From assembly GCA_018654125.1 (NCBI GenBank), contig JABIME010000265.1:1-10059 (forward strand): a DNA stretch of 10,059 nt. Reading direction: 5' to 3'. Origin of the DNA: Candidatus Cloacimonadota bacterium (GTDB lineage: Bacteria > Cloacimonadota > Cloacimonadia > Cloacimonadales > TCS61). The notes beneath the pieces were generated by a model. It did not search any database. It was not told the origin of the DNA and worked only from the letters and a program-made list of their open reading frames with translations. A program made the position numbers and the translations under genes. Positions 1-5,724 of this stretch are shown one piece after another. Numbering within the stretch: position 1 is the stretch's first letter; each line of letters starts with the position of its first letter.

Positions 1-807
1 AGATATGCAACCCTTGTTTTAAAAGATGCAATAGCAGACTACTTCACAAAAAAGTACAATGCAAGACCTGATATTAATACTGATTCACCAGATGTTGTTT
101 TTAATCTTTTCATTCATAAAAATAGAGCTACCATAAGTTTAGATACTTCCGGAGATCCTCTTCATAAACGTGGTTACAGGCAAAGCAAAGGTTCAGCTCC
201 TATGCAAGAAACTCTGGCAGCTGCAATTGTTAAACTTTCTGGTTGGAATGGGAAAATACCACTTTATGATCCAATGTGCGGTAGTGGAACTTTACTCTGT
301 GAAGCTCTGATGAATTACTGCCGAATACCTTCCGGTTTCAAAAGAAAAAGATTTGGTTTTGAAAACCTGCCCGAATTTGATGAAAGCGAATGGAAAAAAA
401 TCAAAGAGAACAGCACAAAGCATATTCGAGAGCTTCCTAAAGAGTTTATTTTTGGAAGTGACATGAGTTATTTTGCTATCGAAGATTCTAAACTTAATTT
501 TAGAATGCTTCCTTCTGCAGAGAATATTGATCTTAAGCAAACTGATTTTATGTCTCTCCCAGAAATTCATGATGCAACAATTATTTGCAATCCACCTTAT
601 GGGATAAGACTGGGTACAAAAGAATCTACCACTGAATTATATAAAAACCTAGGTGATTTCTTAAAACAAAAATGCAAAGGATGTACAGCCTATATTTATG
701 TAGGTGACAAAGAATTGATTCCGGCTATCGGACTCAAACCATCCTTCAAACGTCCACTTAAAAATGGAAATCTCGATGGAAGATTATTGAAGATCGAGAT
801 TTATTAA
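1..807 (+). CDS. THUMP-domain/RlmL-type 23S rRNA guanine-N2 methyltransferase, 3' part
   Basis: Class I SAM-dependent methyltransferase of the RlmL/YpsC/Trm14 group (COG0116), which puts an N2-methyl group on guanosine in RNA, mainly 23S rRNA. The frame is open from base 1, so the 5' end, including most of the N-terminal THUMP region, lies outside the window; 268 codons remain of a family size of about 370-380 residues. Counting from the first in-window codon, the SAM-binding motif I DPMCGSGT lies at residues 90-97 and the catalytic motif IV NPPYG at 197-201. The segment before motif I (HKRGYRQSKGSAPMQETLAA) is the conserved linker of this family. An ATG at 202 is internal, inside the conserved region, and is not the start. 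The family is certain; which base it modifies is not readable. Confidence 0.9.
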   Translation, partial: RYATLVLKDAIADYFTKKYNARPDINTDSPDVVFNLFIHKNRATISLDTSGDPLHKRGYRQSKGSAPMQETLAAAIVKLSGWNGKIPLYDPMCGSGTLLCEALMNYCRIPSGFKRKRFGFENLPEFDESEWKKIKENSTKHIRELPKEFIFGSDMSYFAIEDSKLNFRMLPSAENIDLKQTDFMSLPEIHDATIICNPPYGIRLGTKESTTELYKNLGDFLKQKCKGCTAYIYVGDKELIPAIGLKPSFKRPLKNGNLDGRLLKIEIY

Positions 808-868
808 ACACTATTATTAAGCAAAAATTCTTGACTTAAGTTCATTTTTCGAAAAATTAAATTTTGCT

Positions 869-873
869 GGAGG
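869..873 (+). promoter_or_regulatory. Ribosome binding site fixing the phosphoesterase start
   Basis: GGAGG lies five bases before the ATG at 879. It rules out the longer reading from a TTG at 864, which would start upstream of this site and put five non-hydrophobic residues before the signal peptide. Confidence 0.75.
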
Positions 874-878
874 TAGAT

Positions 879-2003
879 ATGCAAATAAAGAAAATATTAA
901 TTCTTACTCTTTTCGTATTTATTTTTCTTTCCTGTTTTGCCCAAGAAATTCAATTTAACAAAGCTGATTCAACAGCAAAACTTACAGAGGGACCGTATGT
1001 TTTTTGGGGGAACGAAACAGCAACAATTAAGTACATTCTGGATGATAATTTTGTTTCACAGGATATTACAGTGAGAGGTGAAGGACAGTTTACATTTAAT
1101 CTCGAAGGATTTGATGGAGATTATGAAATTTCCTCATATCCACCAAAGATCAATCCAAGCACATATTCCGATATTTCCAAGTTTTTTGTTATCAGTGATA
1201 TTCATGGTCAATACGATCGTATGATCGAAATACTTAAAGGCAATAGAATAATCGATGCAAACCTAGACTGGGCTTGGGGTGAAGGGCATCTCATTATCTT
1301 AGGAGATGTTTTTGATCGCGGTGATAAAGTAACAGAATGTTTATGGTTTATTCAAAAATTAGAAATGCAAGCAGAAAATTGGAAAGGTAAAGTTCATTAT
1401 CTATTAGGAAATCATGAAATCATGGTTTTGCGAGGTGATGATCGTTATGTTGCAGACAAATACAAAAAAACTGCAGAGCTTATGAAATCAAGCCACAAAG
1501 ATCTATATGCTCCAAATTCAGAATTCGGACGCTGGCTTCGTACAAAGCACACAATTATCAAATTAAATGATGTTCTTTTTGTTCATGCCGGTATTCATCC
1601 AAGATTTTCGTATTATGATTATAATTTCCAAGCTATTAACAACAGTATCCGCAGCAATATTGATGCTTCAAAAGATAAAATAAAATATAATGAACTATTA
1701 AATTTTCTATTTGGAAGTGATGGCCCACTTTGGTATCGAGGCTACTTTGAAGATACAAAAACTTCATCTCAGATTAAGCAAGATCAATTAATTGCACTTC
1801 TAGATCAAATGGGTGTTAACAAAGTTGTTATCGGACATACAACACAAGATTTCATAAATCCATTTTTCAAAGATAGTGTGATACCAGTTGATACGGGAAT
1901 AAAAACAGGCAAAAAGGGAGAAGCACTTCTTTTTGAAAATAGAATTTACTACAGAGTTAAAGCAAATTCCTACAAAGAACAATTGATGTTTCCAATAGAA
2001 TAG
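879..2003 (+). CDS. Secreted PPP-like metallophosphoesterase
   Basis: Calcineurin-like phosphoesterase of the PPP/diadenosine-tetraphosphatase kind, a two-metal hydrolase of phosphoesters; the substrate is unknown. Length is 374 residues from the ATG at 879. Residues 1-22 form a signal peptide (Lys-Lys, a long Leu/Ile/Phe core, then SCFAQE), probably cut by signal peptidase I after Ala; the Cys before it is a poor lipobox. Residues of about 22-100 are a beta-rich, unassigned N-terminal region. The catalytic domain follows with every metal-site motif: D107-x-H109, GD143xxD146RG, GN178H179E, VH236AG and GH320T. The GDVFDRG and GNHE forms are those of PPP phosphatases, and the layout recalls bacterial Shewanella-like protein phosphatases. 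It is followed after 19 bases by a lipoprotein gene, so the pair probably acts in the envelope. Enzyme class is sure; protein-phosphatase activity is only inferred. Confidence 0.88.
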   Translation: MQIKKILILTLFVFIFLSCFAQEIQFNKADSTAKLTEGPYVFWGNETATIKYILDDNFVSQDITVRGEGQFTFNLEGFDGDYEISSYPPKINPSTYSDISKFFVISDIHGQYDRMIEILKGNRIIDANLDWAWGEGHLIILGDVFDRGDKVTECLWFIQKLEMQAENWKGKVHYLLGNHEIMVLRGDDRYVADKYKKTAELMKSSHKDLYAPNSEFGRWLRTKHTIIKLNDVLFVHAGIHPRFSYYDYNFQAINNSIRSNIDASKDKIKYNELLNFLFGSDGPLWYRGYFEDTKTSSQIKQDQLIALLDQMGVNKVVIGHTTQDFINPFFKDSVIPVDTGIKTGKKGEALLFENRIYYRVKANSYKEQLMFPIE

Positions 2004-2022
2004 AAAAAGGGAGGACACGATA

Positions 2023-2643
2023 ATGAAAAACATTATCATTTTAATGATCTTAGCAACACTGATTTTTACTGGTTGCGGAAAATTAGACGATGCAAAAAAG
2101 GCAATGAATGCTGTAAAACAAGTTGCAGAGATGGCAGAGGACACTTCTGATTCATTTAAAGATATGGATGAAGAAGAGGTCAAAAAAATCAAATTGAAAG
2201 AGAAAGAGATTAAATCTTTTTTTGAAAACGTTACAAAACTCAAGGATAAATATCCTGATATTCATTTTCAAGTTGCACAAGTTGCATTAATAGAAGCCAT
2301 AGGTACTGGAGAAAATTTAAAAGATATCGTTAATAAAGAAATGAACCTATCCTTTGATGAATATATCAGACTTTCTACTGTCATCACACTTGCAGAAGCT
2401 TCTGGGGCTGGTCTTGAACTATCAAAAGCCATGTATGAGCAAATGATCTTAGGTAAAGAGACTCTAGAGTTTCAATTAAATGCTGTTCTCACTGCTGAAG
2501 AAAAAGATGAATTAGAAAAAGCTTTAAATGAAGCAAAACAAGAGATAGAAAATTTTGAAAAAGAGATGAACAGTGACGAATATGCAAATATTAAACATAA
2601 TTTTGAATTAATTATGAAGGTAAGAGAAGATCTAGATATTTAA
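2023..2643 (+). CDS. Small helical lipoprotein of unknown function
   Basis: I do not recognise this 206-residue protein. Residues 1-17 are a lipoprotein signal (MKN, then an Ile/Leu core) ending in FTGC, so Cys18 is the likely lipidated residue; Phe at -3 of the lipobox is slightly off consensus. The mature part is rich in Lys, Glu and Asp with almost no proline. It is probably mostly alpha-helical, with a charged coiled-coil-like tail at about residues 165-195. A GGGAGG site lies upstream of the ATG. The gene starts 19 bases after the phosphoesterase stop and is followed by an intrinsic terminator, so the two form one transcription unit. Membrane anchoring next to an exported phosphatase suggests, but does not show, that they work in the same compartment. 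Confidence 0.75.
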   Translation: MKNIIILMILATLIFTGCGKLDDAKKAMNAVKQVAEMAEDTSDSFKDMDEEEVKKIKLKEKEIKSFFENVTKLKDKYPDIHFQVAQVALIEAIGTGENLKDIVNKEMNLSFDEYIRLSTVITLAEASGAGLELSKAMYEQMILGKETLEFQLNAVLTAEEKDELEKALNEAKQEIENFEKEMNSDEYANIKHNFELIMKVREDLDI

Positions 2644-2667
2644 TACCAATACTACAATTATTAATAG

Positions 2668-2696
2668 AGGATGGGGTAATACTCATCCTTTTTTTT
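2668..2696 (+). terminator. Intrinsic terminator after the lipoprotein gene
   Basis: AGGATG (2668-2673) pairs perfectly with CATCCT (2684-2689), extendable by a G-T and a G-C pair, and is followed at once by a run of eight T (2689-2696). It closes the phosphoesterase-lipoprotein unit. Confidence 0.8.
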
Positions 2697-2727
2697 GAGT
2701 ATCAATAATTAATAAAAAGAGGACGTT

Positions 2728-3126
2728 ATGACCCAGAAAGATATTCCAGAACAAAAGAGTGATCTATTCATGCTGAAAATTGATAAAGGTGAAAAAGTAT
2801 TTAAGATATTCATCTTTAGACCCGAAGCGGGAAAAGAACAGAATTTTGAATATCGGATCCTTACAAAAGAGTTGAAAGATGGAATGCTGGAGCTTGTAAG
2901 CTATAATTTTAAAATTATTGATGATATTCCTCAAAAGTATTCTATAACCAGAGCAACTGAGATCACAAAAGACAAAATCACTGATATCGTTAATAATGTT
3001 ATGGAAATGACAAATACAACATCAGAAGAATTTGAGGAAATTGATCTTTCGGTCTTTGATACAATCAAAGAGCAAATAAAATTTCTTGAGAAAAGGGATA
3101 GAATAAACAGAGAATATATAATGTAA
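2728..3126 (+). CDS. Hypothetical protein, monocistronic
   Basis: I do not recognise this 132-residue protein. It has no signal peptide, no membrane segment and no cysteine, and looks soluble and cytoplasmic. The first two thirds alternate short hydrophobic and charged stretches, as in a small alpha/beta fold. The last 35 residues or so are charged and probably helical (KEQIKFLEKRDRINREYI). An AAGAGG site (2717-2722) lies five bases before the ATG at 2728, and codon use matches the neighbours, so it is very likely a real gene. It is insulated by intrinsic terminators on both sides (2668-2696 and 3148-3178), so it is probably transcribed alone from a promoter in or near the AT-rich 2697-2716 stretch. 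No role is proposed. Confidence 0.65.
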   Translation: MTQKDIPEQKSDLFMLKIDKGEKVFKIFIFRPEAGKEQNFEYRILTKELKDGMLELVSYNFKIIDDIPQKYSITRATEITKDKITDIVNNVMEMTNTTSEEFEEIDLSVFDTIKEQIKFLEKRDRINREYIM

Positions 3127-3147
3127 TTAGATTCATACAAAAAGAAC

Positions 3148-3178
3148 AAGAGCTCCGATATTTCTTCGGAGCTTTTTT
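3148..3178 (+). terminator. Strong intrinsic terminator
   Basis: AGCTCCGA (3151-3158) pairs perfectly with TCGGAGCT (3166-3173) around a 7-base loop. The stem can be extended outward to about 11 pairs by A and G pairing with the T tract, and it is followed by T-rich sequence (3173-3178). It separates the hypothetical gene from the metal/iron-sulphur cluster. Confidence 0.9.
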
Positions 3179-3192
3179 ATTTAAAATAAAAC

Positions 3193-3221
3193 TTGCATTT
3201 TGCACATATGCTCATTATCTT
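3193..3221 (+). promoter_or_regulatory. Candidate promoter of the DUF134 cluster, with dyad
   Basis: TTGCAT (3193-3198) and TATCTT (3216-3221) are 17 bases apart, a sigma70-like arrangement with a modest match (3/6 and 4/6). The spacer holds a second TTGCA (3200-3204) and a CATATG palindrome flanked by GCA and C, so a dimeric regulator could bind here. The position, between a terminator and the first gene of the cluster, is right. It is the only gap before the gene able to hold a promoter. Confidence 0.4.
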
Positions 3222-3237
3222 GTCTTACGAGTTTAAT

Positions 3238-3244
3238 AAAGGAG
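3238..3244 (+). promoter_or_regulatory. Ribosome binding site fixing the DUF134 start
   Basis: AAAGGAG lies five bases before the ATG at 3250. The protein from that ATG begins MPRKKMQR, the usual start of this family. The longer reading from a TTG at 3193 would run through the candidate promoter and is rejected. Confidence 0.85.
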
Positions 3245-3249
3245 AATAT

Positions 3250-3702
3250 ATGCCGAGAAAGAAAATGCAACGAATTGTTCACAGACCACCGTTATATACA
3301 GAATTTAAACCTATAGGAATAAGAAGATCTGTTTTGGAGACGGTAGAACTTTCTATTGATGAATATGAAGCAATACGCCTTGCAGACAACGTTGGCATGA
3401 ATCATAATGATGCTGCTGATGAGATGGAAATCTCTCGTTCAACCTTTTCACGACTAATAGAAAATGCCCGTAAAAAGATATCTGAATTCATTATTGAAGG
3501 TAAACAGCTTCAAATTGATGGAGGTAATATACATTTCCGCGGTAACATTATAAAATGCAATTCTTGTGGGCATATGTTTAATACAAACTTTAAAGATGAG
3601 ATCTCAAAATGCCCCTCTTGCGGTTCAGATAATTTAATAGATCTGGCAGGAGGATTTGGACATGGTAGATGTTGCAATAATAGAAATAAAATAAGGAGTT
3701 AA
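3250..3702 (+). CDS. DUF134 (UPF0251) DNA-binding protein with C-terminal zinc ribbon
   Basis: Predicted DNA-binding regulator of the DUF134/UPF0251 family (COG1342), 150 residues. The basic N terminus (MPRKKMQR) and the ELSIDEYEAIRLAD segment at 33-46 are family hallmarks. A sigma70 region 4-like helix-turn-helix follows at about residues 51-76 (DAADEMEISRSTFSRLIENA). Beyond the core comes a zinc ribbon with C103xxC106 and C121xxC124, then a Gly-rich tail ending GGFGHGRCC (Cys141, Cys142) that could hold metal. DUF134 genes commonly sit with DUF5320, NifX-like and ferredoxin-ATPase genes, as here. The next gene starts 2 bases after the stop. It is the only evident transcription factor in the cluster, so control of the cluster, perhaps sensing metal or Fe-S status through the cysteines, is a reasonable inference. 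Confidence 0.9.
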   Translation: MPRKKMQRIVHRPPLYTEFKPIGIRRSVLETVELSIDEYEAIRLADNVGMNHNDAADEMEISRSTFSRLIENARKKISEFIIEGKQLQIDGGNIHFRGNIIKCNSCGHMFNTNFKDEISKCPSCGSDNLIDLAGGFGHGRCCNNRNKIRS

Positions 3703-3704
3703 AC

Positions 3705-4037
3705 ATGCCAAGAGGTGACAGTAGAGGTCCAAGCGGAATGGGACCAATGACAGGTAGAGGATTAGGATATTGTAATGATCATGATAATCCTGGAAATGTA
3801 AATTACGTTCAAAGTGGTGGTGCAGGTTTCAGAAGAAGTTTCGGTCTTAGTTTTGGAAGAGGTTTTGGTTATGGACGTGGATACGGAAACCTGAGATTTG
3901 CAAATTATCCGAATAACCAAATTCCTCAATATTCAACAAAAGATGAAGAAAAGTATCTTAAATCAGAAATAGACACACTTAGAAATGAGCTAGAAACAAT
4001 GGAAACACGACTCTCCGAACTAAAAAAGGACGAGTAA
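3705..4037 (+). CDS. DUF5320 Gly/Arg-rich protein
   Basis: A 110-residue DUF5320-family protein. The N terminus MPRGDSRGPSGMGPMTGRG followed by LGYC (Cys23) is the family signature. The middle, residues 35-65, is a low-complexity stretch of Gly, Arg, Phe and Tyr. Residues of about 78-108 form a charged amphipathic helix (YLKSEIDTLRNELETMETRL), probably a coiled coil for self-association. The function of the family is unknown; it recurs beside NifX-like and DUF134 genes in anaerobes. Its AAGGAG ribosome site lies inside the last codons of the DUF134 gene and the intergenic gap is only 2 bases, so the two are co-transcribed and probably translationally coupled. A strong terminator-like hairpin follows within 10 bases. 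Confidence 0.85.
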   Translation: MPRGDSRGPSGMGPMTGRGLGYCNDHDNPGNVNYVQSGGAGFRRSFGLSFGRGFGYGRGYGNLRFANYPNNQIPQYSTKDEEKYLKSEIDTLRNELETMETRLSELKKDE

Positions 4038-4045
4038 TGTGGAAT

Positions 4046-4088
4046 GCGGCAGGGGTTGAATCTCTCCTCCTCTGCCGCTATTTTTTTT
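4046..4088 (+). terminator. Intrinsic terminator or attenuator inside the cluster
   Basis: GCGGCAG (4046-4052) pairs perfectly with CTGCCGC (4072-4078), extendable by up to three more pairs, followed by TA and eight T (4081-4088). It is the most G+C-rich hairpin in the window. The ribosome site of the next gene begins at 4089, directly after the T run, so there is no space for a promoter between the terminator and that gene. Either read-through feeds the downstream genes or a promoter lies upstream of the hairpin. Confidence 0.85.
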
Positions 4089-4104
4089 AGGAAGGTGAAC
4101 AAGT

Positions 4105-4383
4105 ATGACAGAGGGTAGACATTACGGTGGTCTAAAATATAGAAATAAACGAAACCAAGGTCATCGTGAAAGAGATTCTCTTATTGGTACAGTAATAACG
4201 TTCATTGCTGGGGCTGTAGCAAAAGATATTACAAGTGATGACAGTAGAATAAAGAAGCTGTTCAATAGGATAATTCAGTCGAAGCAAATTGAAGAGAAAC
4301 CGAAAGAGAAGAGAGTTATTGATGCAGAATTTTCGGTTATAAATAATGAAACAATTGAAATACAAGGAGAAATGAATGAATAA
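4105..4383 (+). CDS. Small hypothetical protein with one hydrophobic segment
   Basis: I do not recognise this 92-residue protein. The N terminus is strongly basic and polar (HYGGLKYRNKRNQGHRERD). Residues of about 25-40 are hydrophobic (LIGTVITFIAGAVA), perhaps a single short membrane segment or a buried helix. The rest is charged and probably helical, then strand-like. An AGGAAGG site (4089-4095) precedes the ATG at 4105. The end overlaps the NifX-like gene by 8 bases (4376-4383), and the NifX ribosome site lies within this coding region. That tight coupling, conserved reading and normal codon use support a real gene belonging to the metal/iron-sulphur operon. No function is proposed. Confidence 0.65.
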   Translation: MTEGRHYGGLKYRNKRNQGHRERDSLIGTVITFIAGAVAKDITSDDSRIKKLFNRIIQSKQIEEKPKEKRVIDAEFSVINNETIEIQGEMNE

Positions 4384-4714
4384 AAAAATCGCTATACCAA
4401 CAACGGGGGGAATACTCAGTGCACATTTTGGGCATTGTGAAAAATTTGCCATCTATAATGTTACAGATAACAAAATCACTAAAGAAGAATTTGTTACACC
4501 TCCCCCACATGAACCAGGATCACATCCTGCTTTTCTGCGCGAACTTGGATGTACTTCCATTATTGCTGGTGGAATGGGAAGCAGAGCACAACAGCTATTT
4601 GCACAAAATAATATTGAGGTAATTATCGGATTGCATTCTGACAATCTTAAAGGACTAGTAGAGACTTATATCTCAGATGGATTAACATCTGGTGATAACC
4701 TCTGCGATCACTAA
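4376..4714 (+). CDS. NifX/NifB-C-like protein (dinitrogenase Fe-Mo cofactor biosynthesis family), copy 1
   Basis: A 112-residue single-domain protein of the NifX/NafY/NifB-C fold (PF02579), whose known members carry metal-sulphur clusters or cofactor precursors. The hallmarks are the opening strand and Gly turn (KKIAIPTTGG), the SAHFGHC motif at residues 15-21 (His17, His20, Cys21 possible ligands), a Pro/His loop (PPPHEPGSHP), the GGMGSRAQQLF helix start and the C-terminal CDH (Cys110, His112). No nif structural genes are in the window, so a nitrogenase role is unlikely. The family includes the Desulfovibrio orange protein, which binds a Mo-Cu-S cluster, and the ATPase neighbours match that system. 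AAGGAG at 4364-4369 gives the start at 4376 with 6-base spacing, better than the in-frame alternatives. Confidence 0.9.
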   Translation: MNKKIAIPTTGGILSAHFGHCEKFAIYNVTDNKITKEEFVTPPPHEPGSHPAFLRELGCTSIIAGGMGSRAQQLFAQNNIEVIIGLHSDNLKGLVETYISDGLTSGDNLCDH

Positions 4715-4725
4715 TTAATTAAGCT

Positions 4726-4762
4726 CACAGATGAACATGTAGATGCACGGATAGAGATTCAT
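4726..4762 (-). repeat. Degenerate CACGGAT/CACAGAT intergenic repeat, first copy
   Basis: Reading along +, this stretch holds CACAGATGAACATG, then TAGATGCACGGATAG and GAGATTCAT. These are loose iterations of a CACGGATGAACACAGAT-like unit that I recall as scattered intergenic repeats in many bacterial genomes. The strand given is relative to the copy at 6597-6655, which reads the other way (TATCCGTG against CACGGATA here). GATTCAT also occurs twice, at 4756 and 4770. Confidence 0.5.
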
Positions 4763-4767
4763 CAAAA

Positions 4768-4796
4768 TTGATTCATAATAGTTTAATTCGATTATA
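4768..4796 (+). promoter_or_regulatory. Weak candidate promoter before the twin ATPases
   Basis: TTGATT (4768-4773) and ATTATA (4791-4796, in a TATATAT context) are 17 bases apart in a very AT-rich gap. Such matches are common by chance in AT-rich DNA. The 143-base gap before the ATPase pair, the longest inside the cluster, is the main reason to list it. Confidence 0.25.
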
Positions 4797-4857
4797 TATG
4801 ATTTAATTTTTTTGATACGTTTTGTATATTAAATCCGTAAGCAGGAAAAAGGGAAAT

Positions 4858-5724
4858 ATGAAAATAGCAATTGCCAGCGGAAAAGGTGGAACAGGAAAAA
4901 CCACTGTTTCCACAAATCTAACTTCATTAATAGCAGAATCCAACAATGTTGTATTAACCGATCTGGATGTAGAAGAACCAAATTCAGGATTATTTATTTC
5001 GGGTAAAACATTACATGAAGAAGATAAATTTAAGATGATCCCTGAGTGGAAAAAGGATGAGTGTATTCTTTGTGGGAGTTGTCGGAAAGTTTGCAATTTT
5101 AATGCTGTGATGAAATTGGGTGAAATGATAATGGTCTTTCCTGAGTTATGTCACGGATGTTATGCTTGCAGCGAGTTATGTCCCACCAAATCTCTTCCAA
5201 TGATACCCAAGAAGATGGGTGAATTGAAACACTATAAATCAGGTAATCTAGACTTCGTAGAAAGCAAACTAATTATTGGTGAAGAGCAGGCTGTACCACT
5301 TATTAAGCAAACTATAGATTACGTAGACGAGAATTTCCAAAAAAATATAATTAAAATTTTTGATGCTCCACCTGGAACATTTTGTCCAGTTATCGAAGCA
5401 ACCAAAGATGCAGACTTAATTCTGCTTGTAACAGAACCTACACCTTTTGGGTTACATGATCTGATACTTGCTATTGATACAATGAAAGAGTTGAAAAAAG
5501 AAATGGTAGTAATTATCAACAGATTTGGAATCGGTGATGCAAACGTTGAAAAATACTGTGAAGAGCATGATATTCCCATAATAGCTGAAATCCCCAATAT
5601 GAGAAAGATAGCAGAAATATATTCTGAGGGAAATCTCATATACACCAGAATTCCTGAAGTAAGAACTCAACTTGAAAACATAATTTCATTCATTTCCAAA
5701 TATCAGCAGGAGAATGTATTATGA
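4858..5724 (+). CDS. MinD/Mrp-family ATPase with inserted 2x[4Fe-4S] ferredoxin domain, first of pair
   Basis: SIMIBI P-loop ATPase with an inserted ferredoxin domain (COG1149), 288 residues. The deviant Walker A GKGGTGKT is at 8-15, with signature Lys9 and Lys14. DLDVEEPN follows at 35-42. The insert carries two cluster motifs, C69xxC72xxC75xxxC79 and C98xxC101xxC104xxxC108P. Walker B/switch DAPPG is at 169-173, followed by the family Cys176 in FCPV. Cytosolic; relatives are the paired ATPases of the Desulfovibrio ORP complex and, more distantly, Mrp/NBP35 Fe-S carriers. The ATG at 4858 follows an AAGGGA stretch; a TTG reading from 4822 adds residues before the conserved MKIAIASGKGG start and is rejected. 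The stop overlaps the next start as ATGA, implying equal production and probably a heterodimer. Confidence 0.92.
   Translation: MKIAIASGKGGTGKTTVSTNLTSLIAESNNVVLTDLDVEEPNSGLFISGKTLHEEDKFKMIPEWKKDECILCGSCRKVCNFNAVMKLGEMIMVFPELCHGCYACSELCPTKSLPMIPKKMGELKHYKSGNLDFVESKLIIGEEQAVPLIKQTIDYVDENFQKNIIKIFDAPPGTFCPVIEATKDADLILLVTEPTPFGLHDLILAIDTMKELKKEMVVIINRFGIGDANVEKYCEEHDIPIIAEIPNMRKIAEIYSEGNLIYTRIPEVRTQLENIISFISKYQQENVL

Noticed and set aside
831..862. TTGACT (831-836) and TTAAAT (857-862) as a promoter of the phosphoesterase
   Set aside because: The spacer is 20 bases and the start of transcription would fall on the GGAGG ribosome site, leaving almost no leader. The nearby ACTTAAGT palindrome and the GCAAAA/TTTTGC pairing are short and AT-rich.
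1800..2243. 147-codon open frame on the minus strand
   Set aside because: It straddles two well-supported + strand genes, has no ribosome site, and its hydrophobic translation is the usual antisense of Lys/Glu-rich coding sequence.
4132..4452. 106-codon open frame on the minus strand
   Set aside because: It is antisense to the small hypothetical gene and the start of NifX copy 1, with no ribosome site; both + strand frames fit their ribosome sites and overlap neatly.
4376..4714. Nitrogenase cofactor assembly (true nifX)
   Set aside because: No nifH, nifD, nifK, nifE, nifN or radical-SAM nifB is present, and the companions are ORP-type ATPases, so only the family name NifX-like is used.
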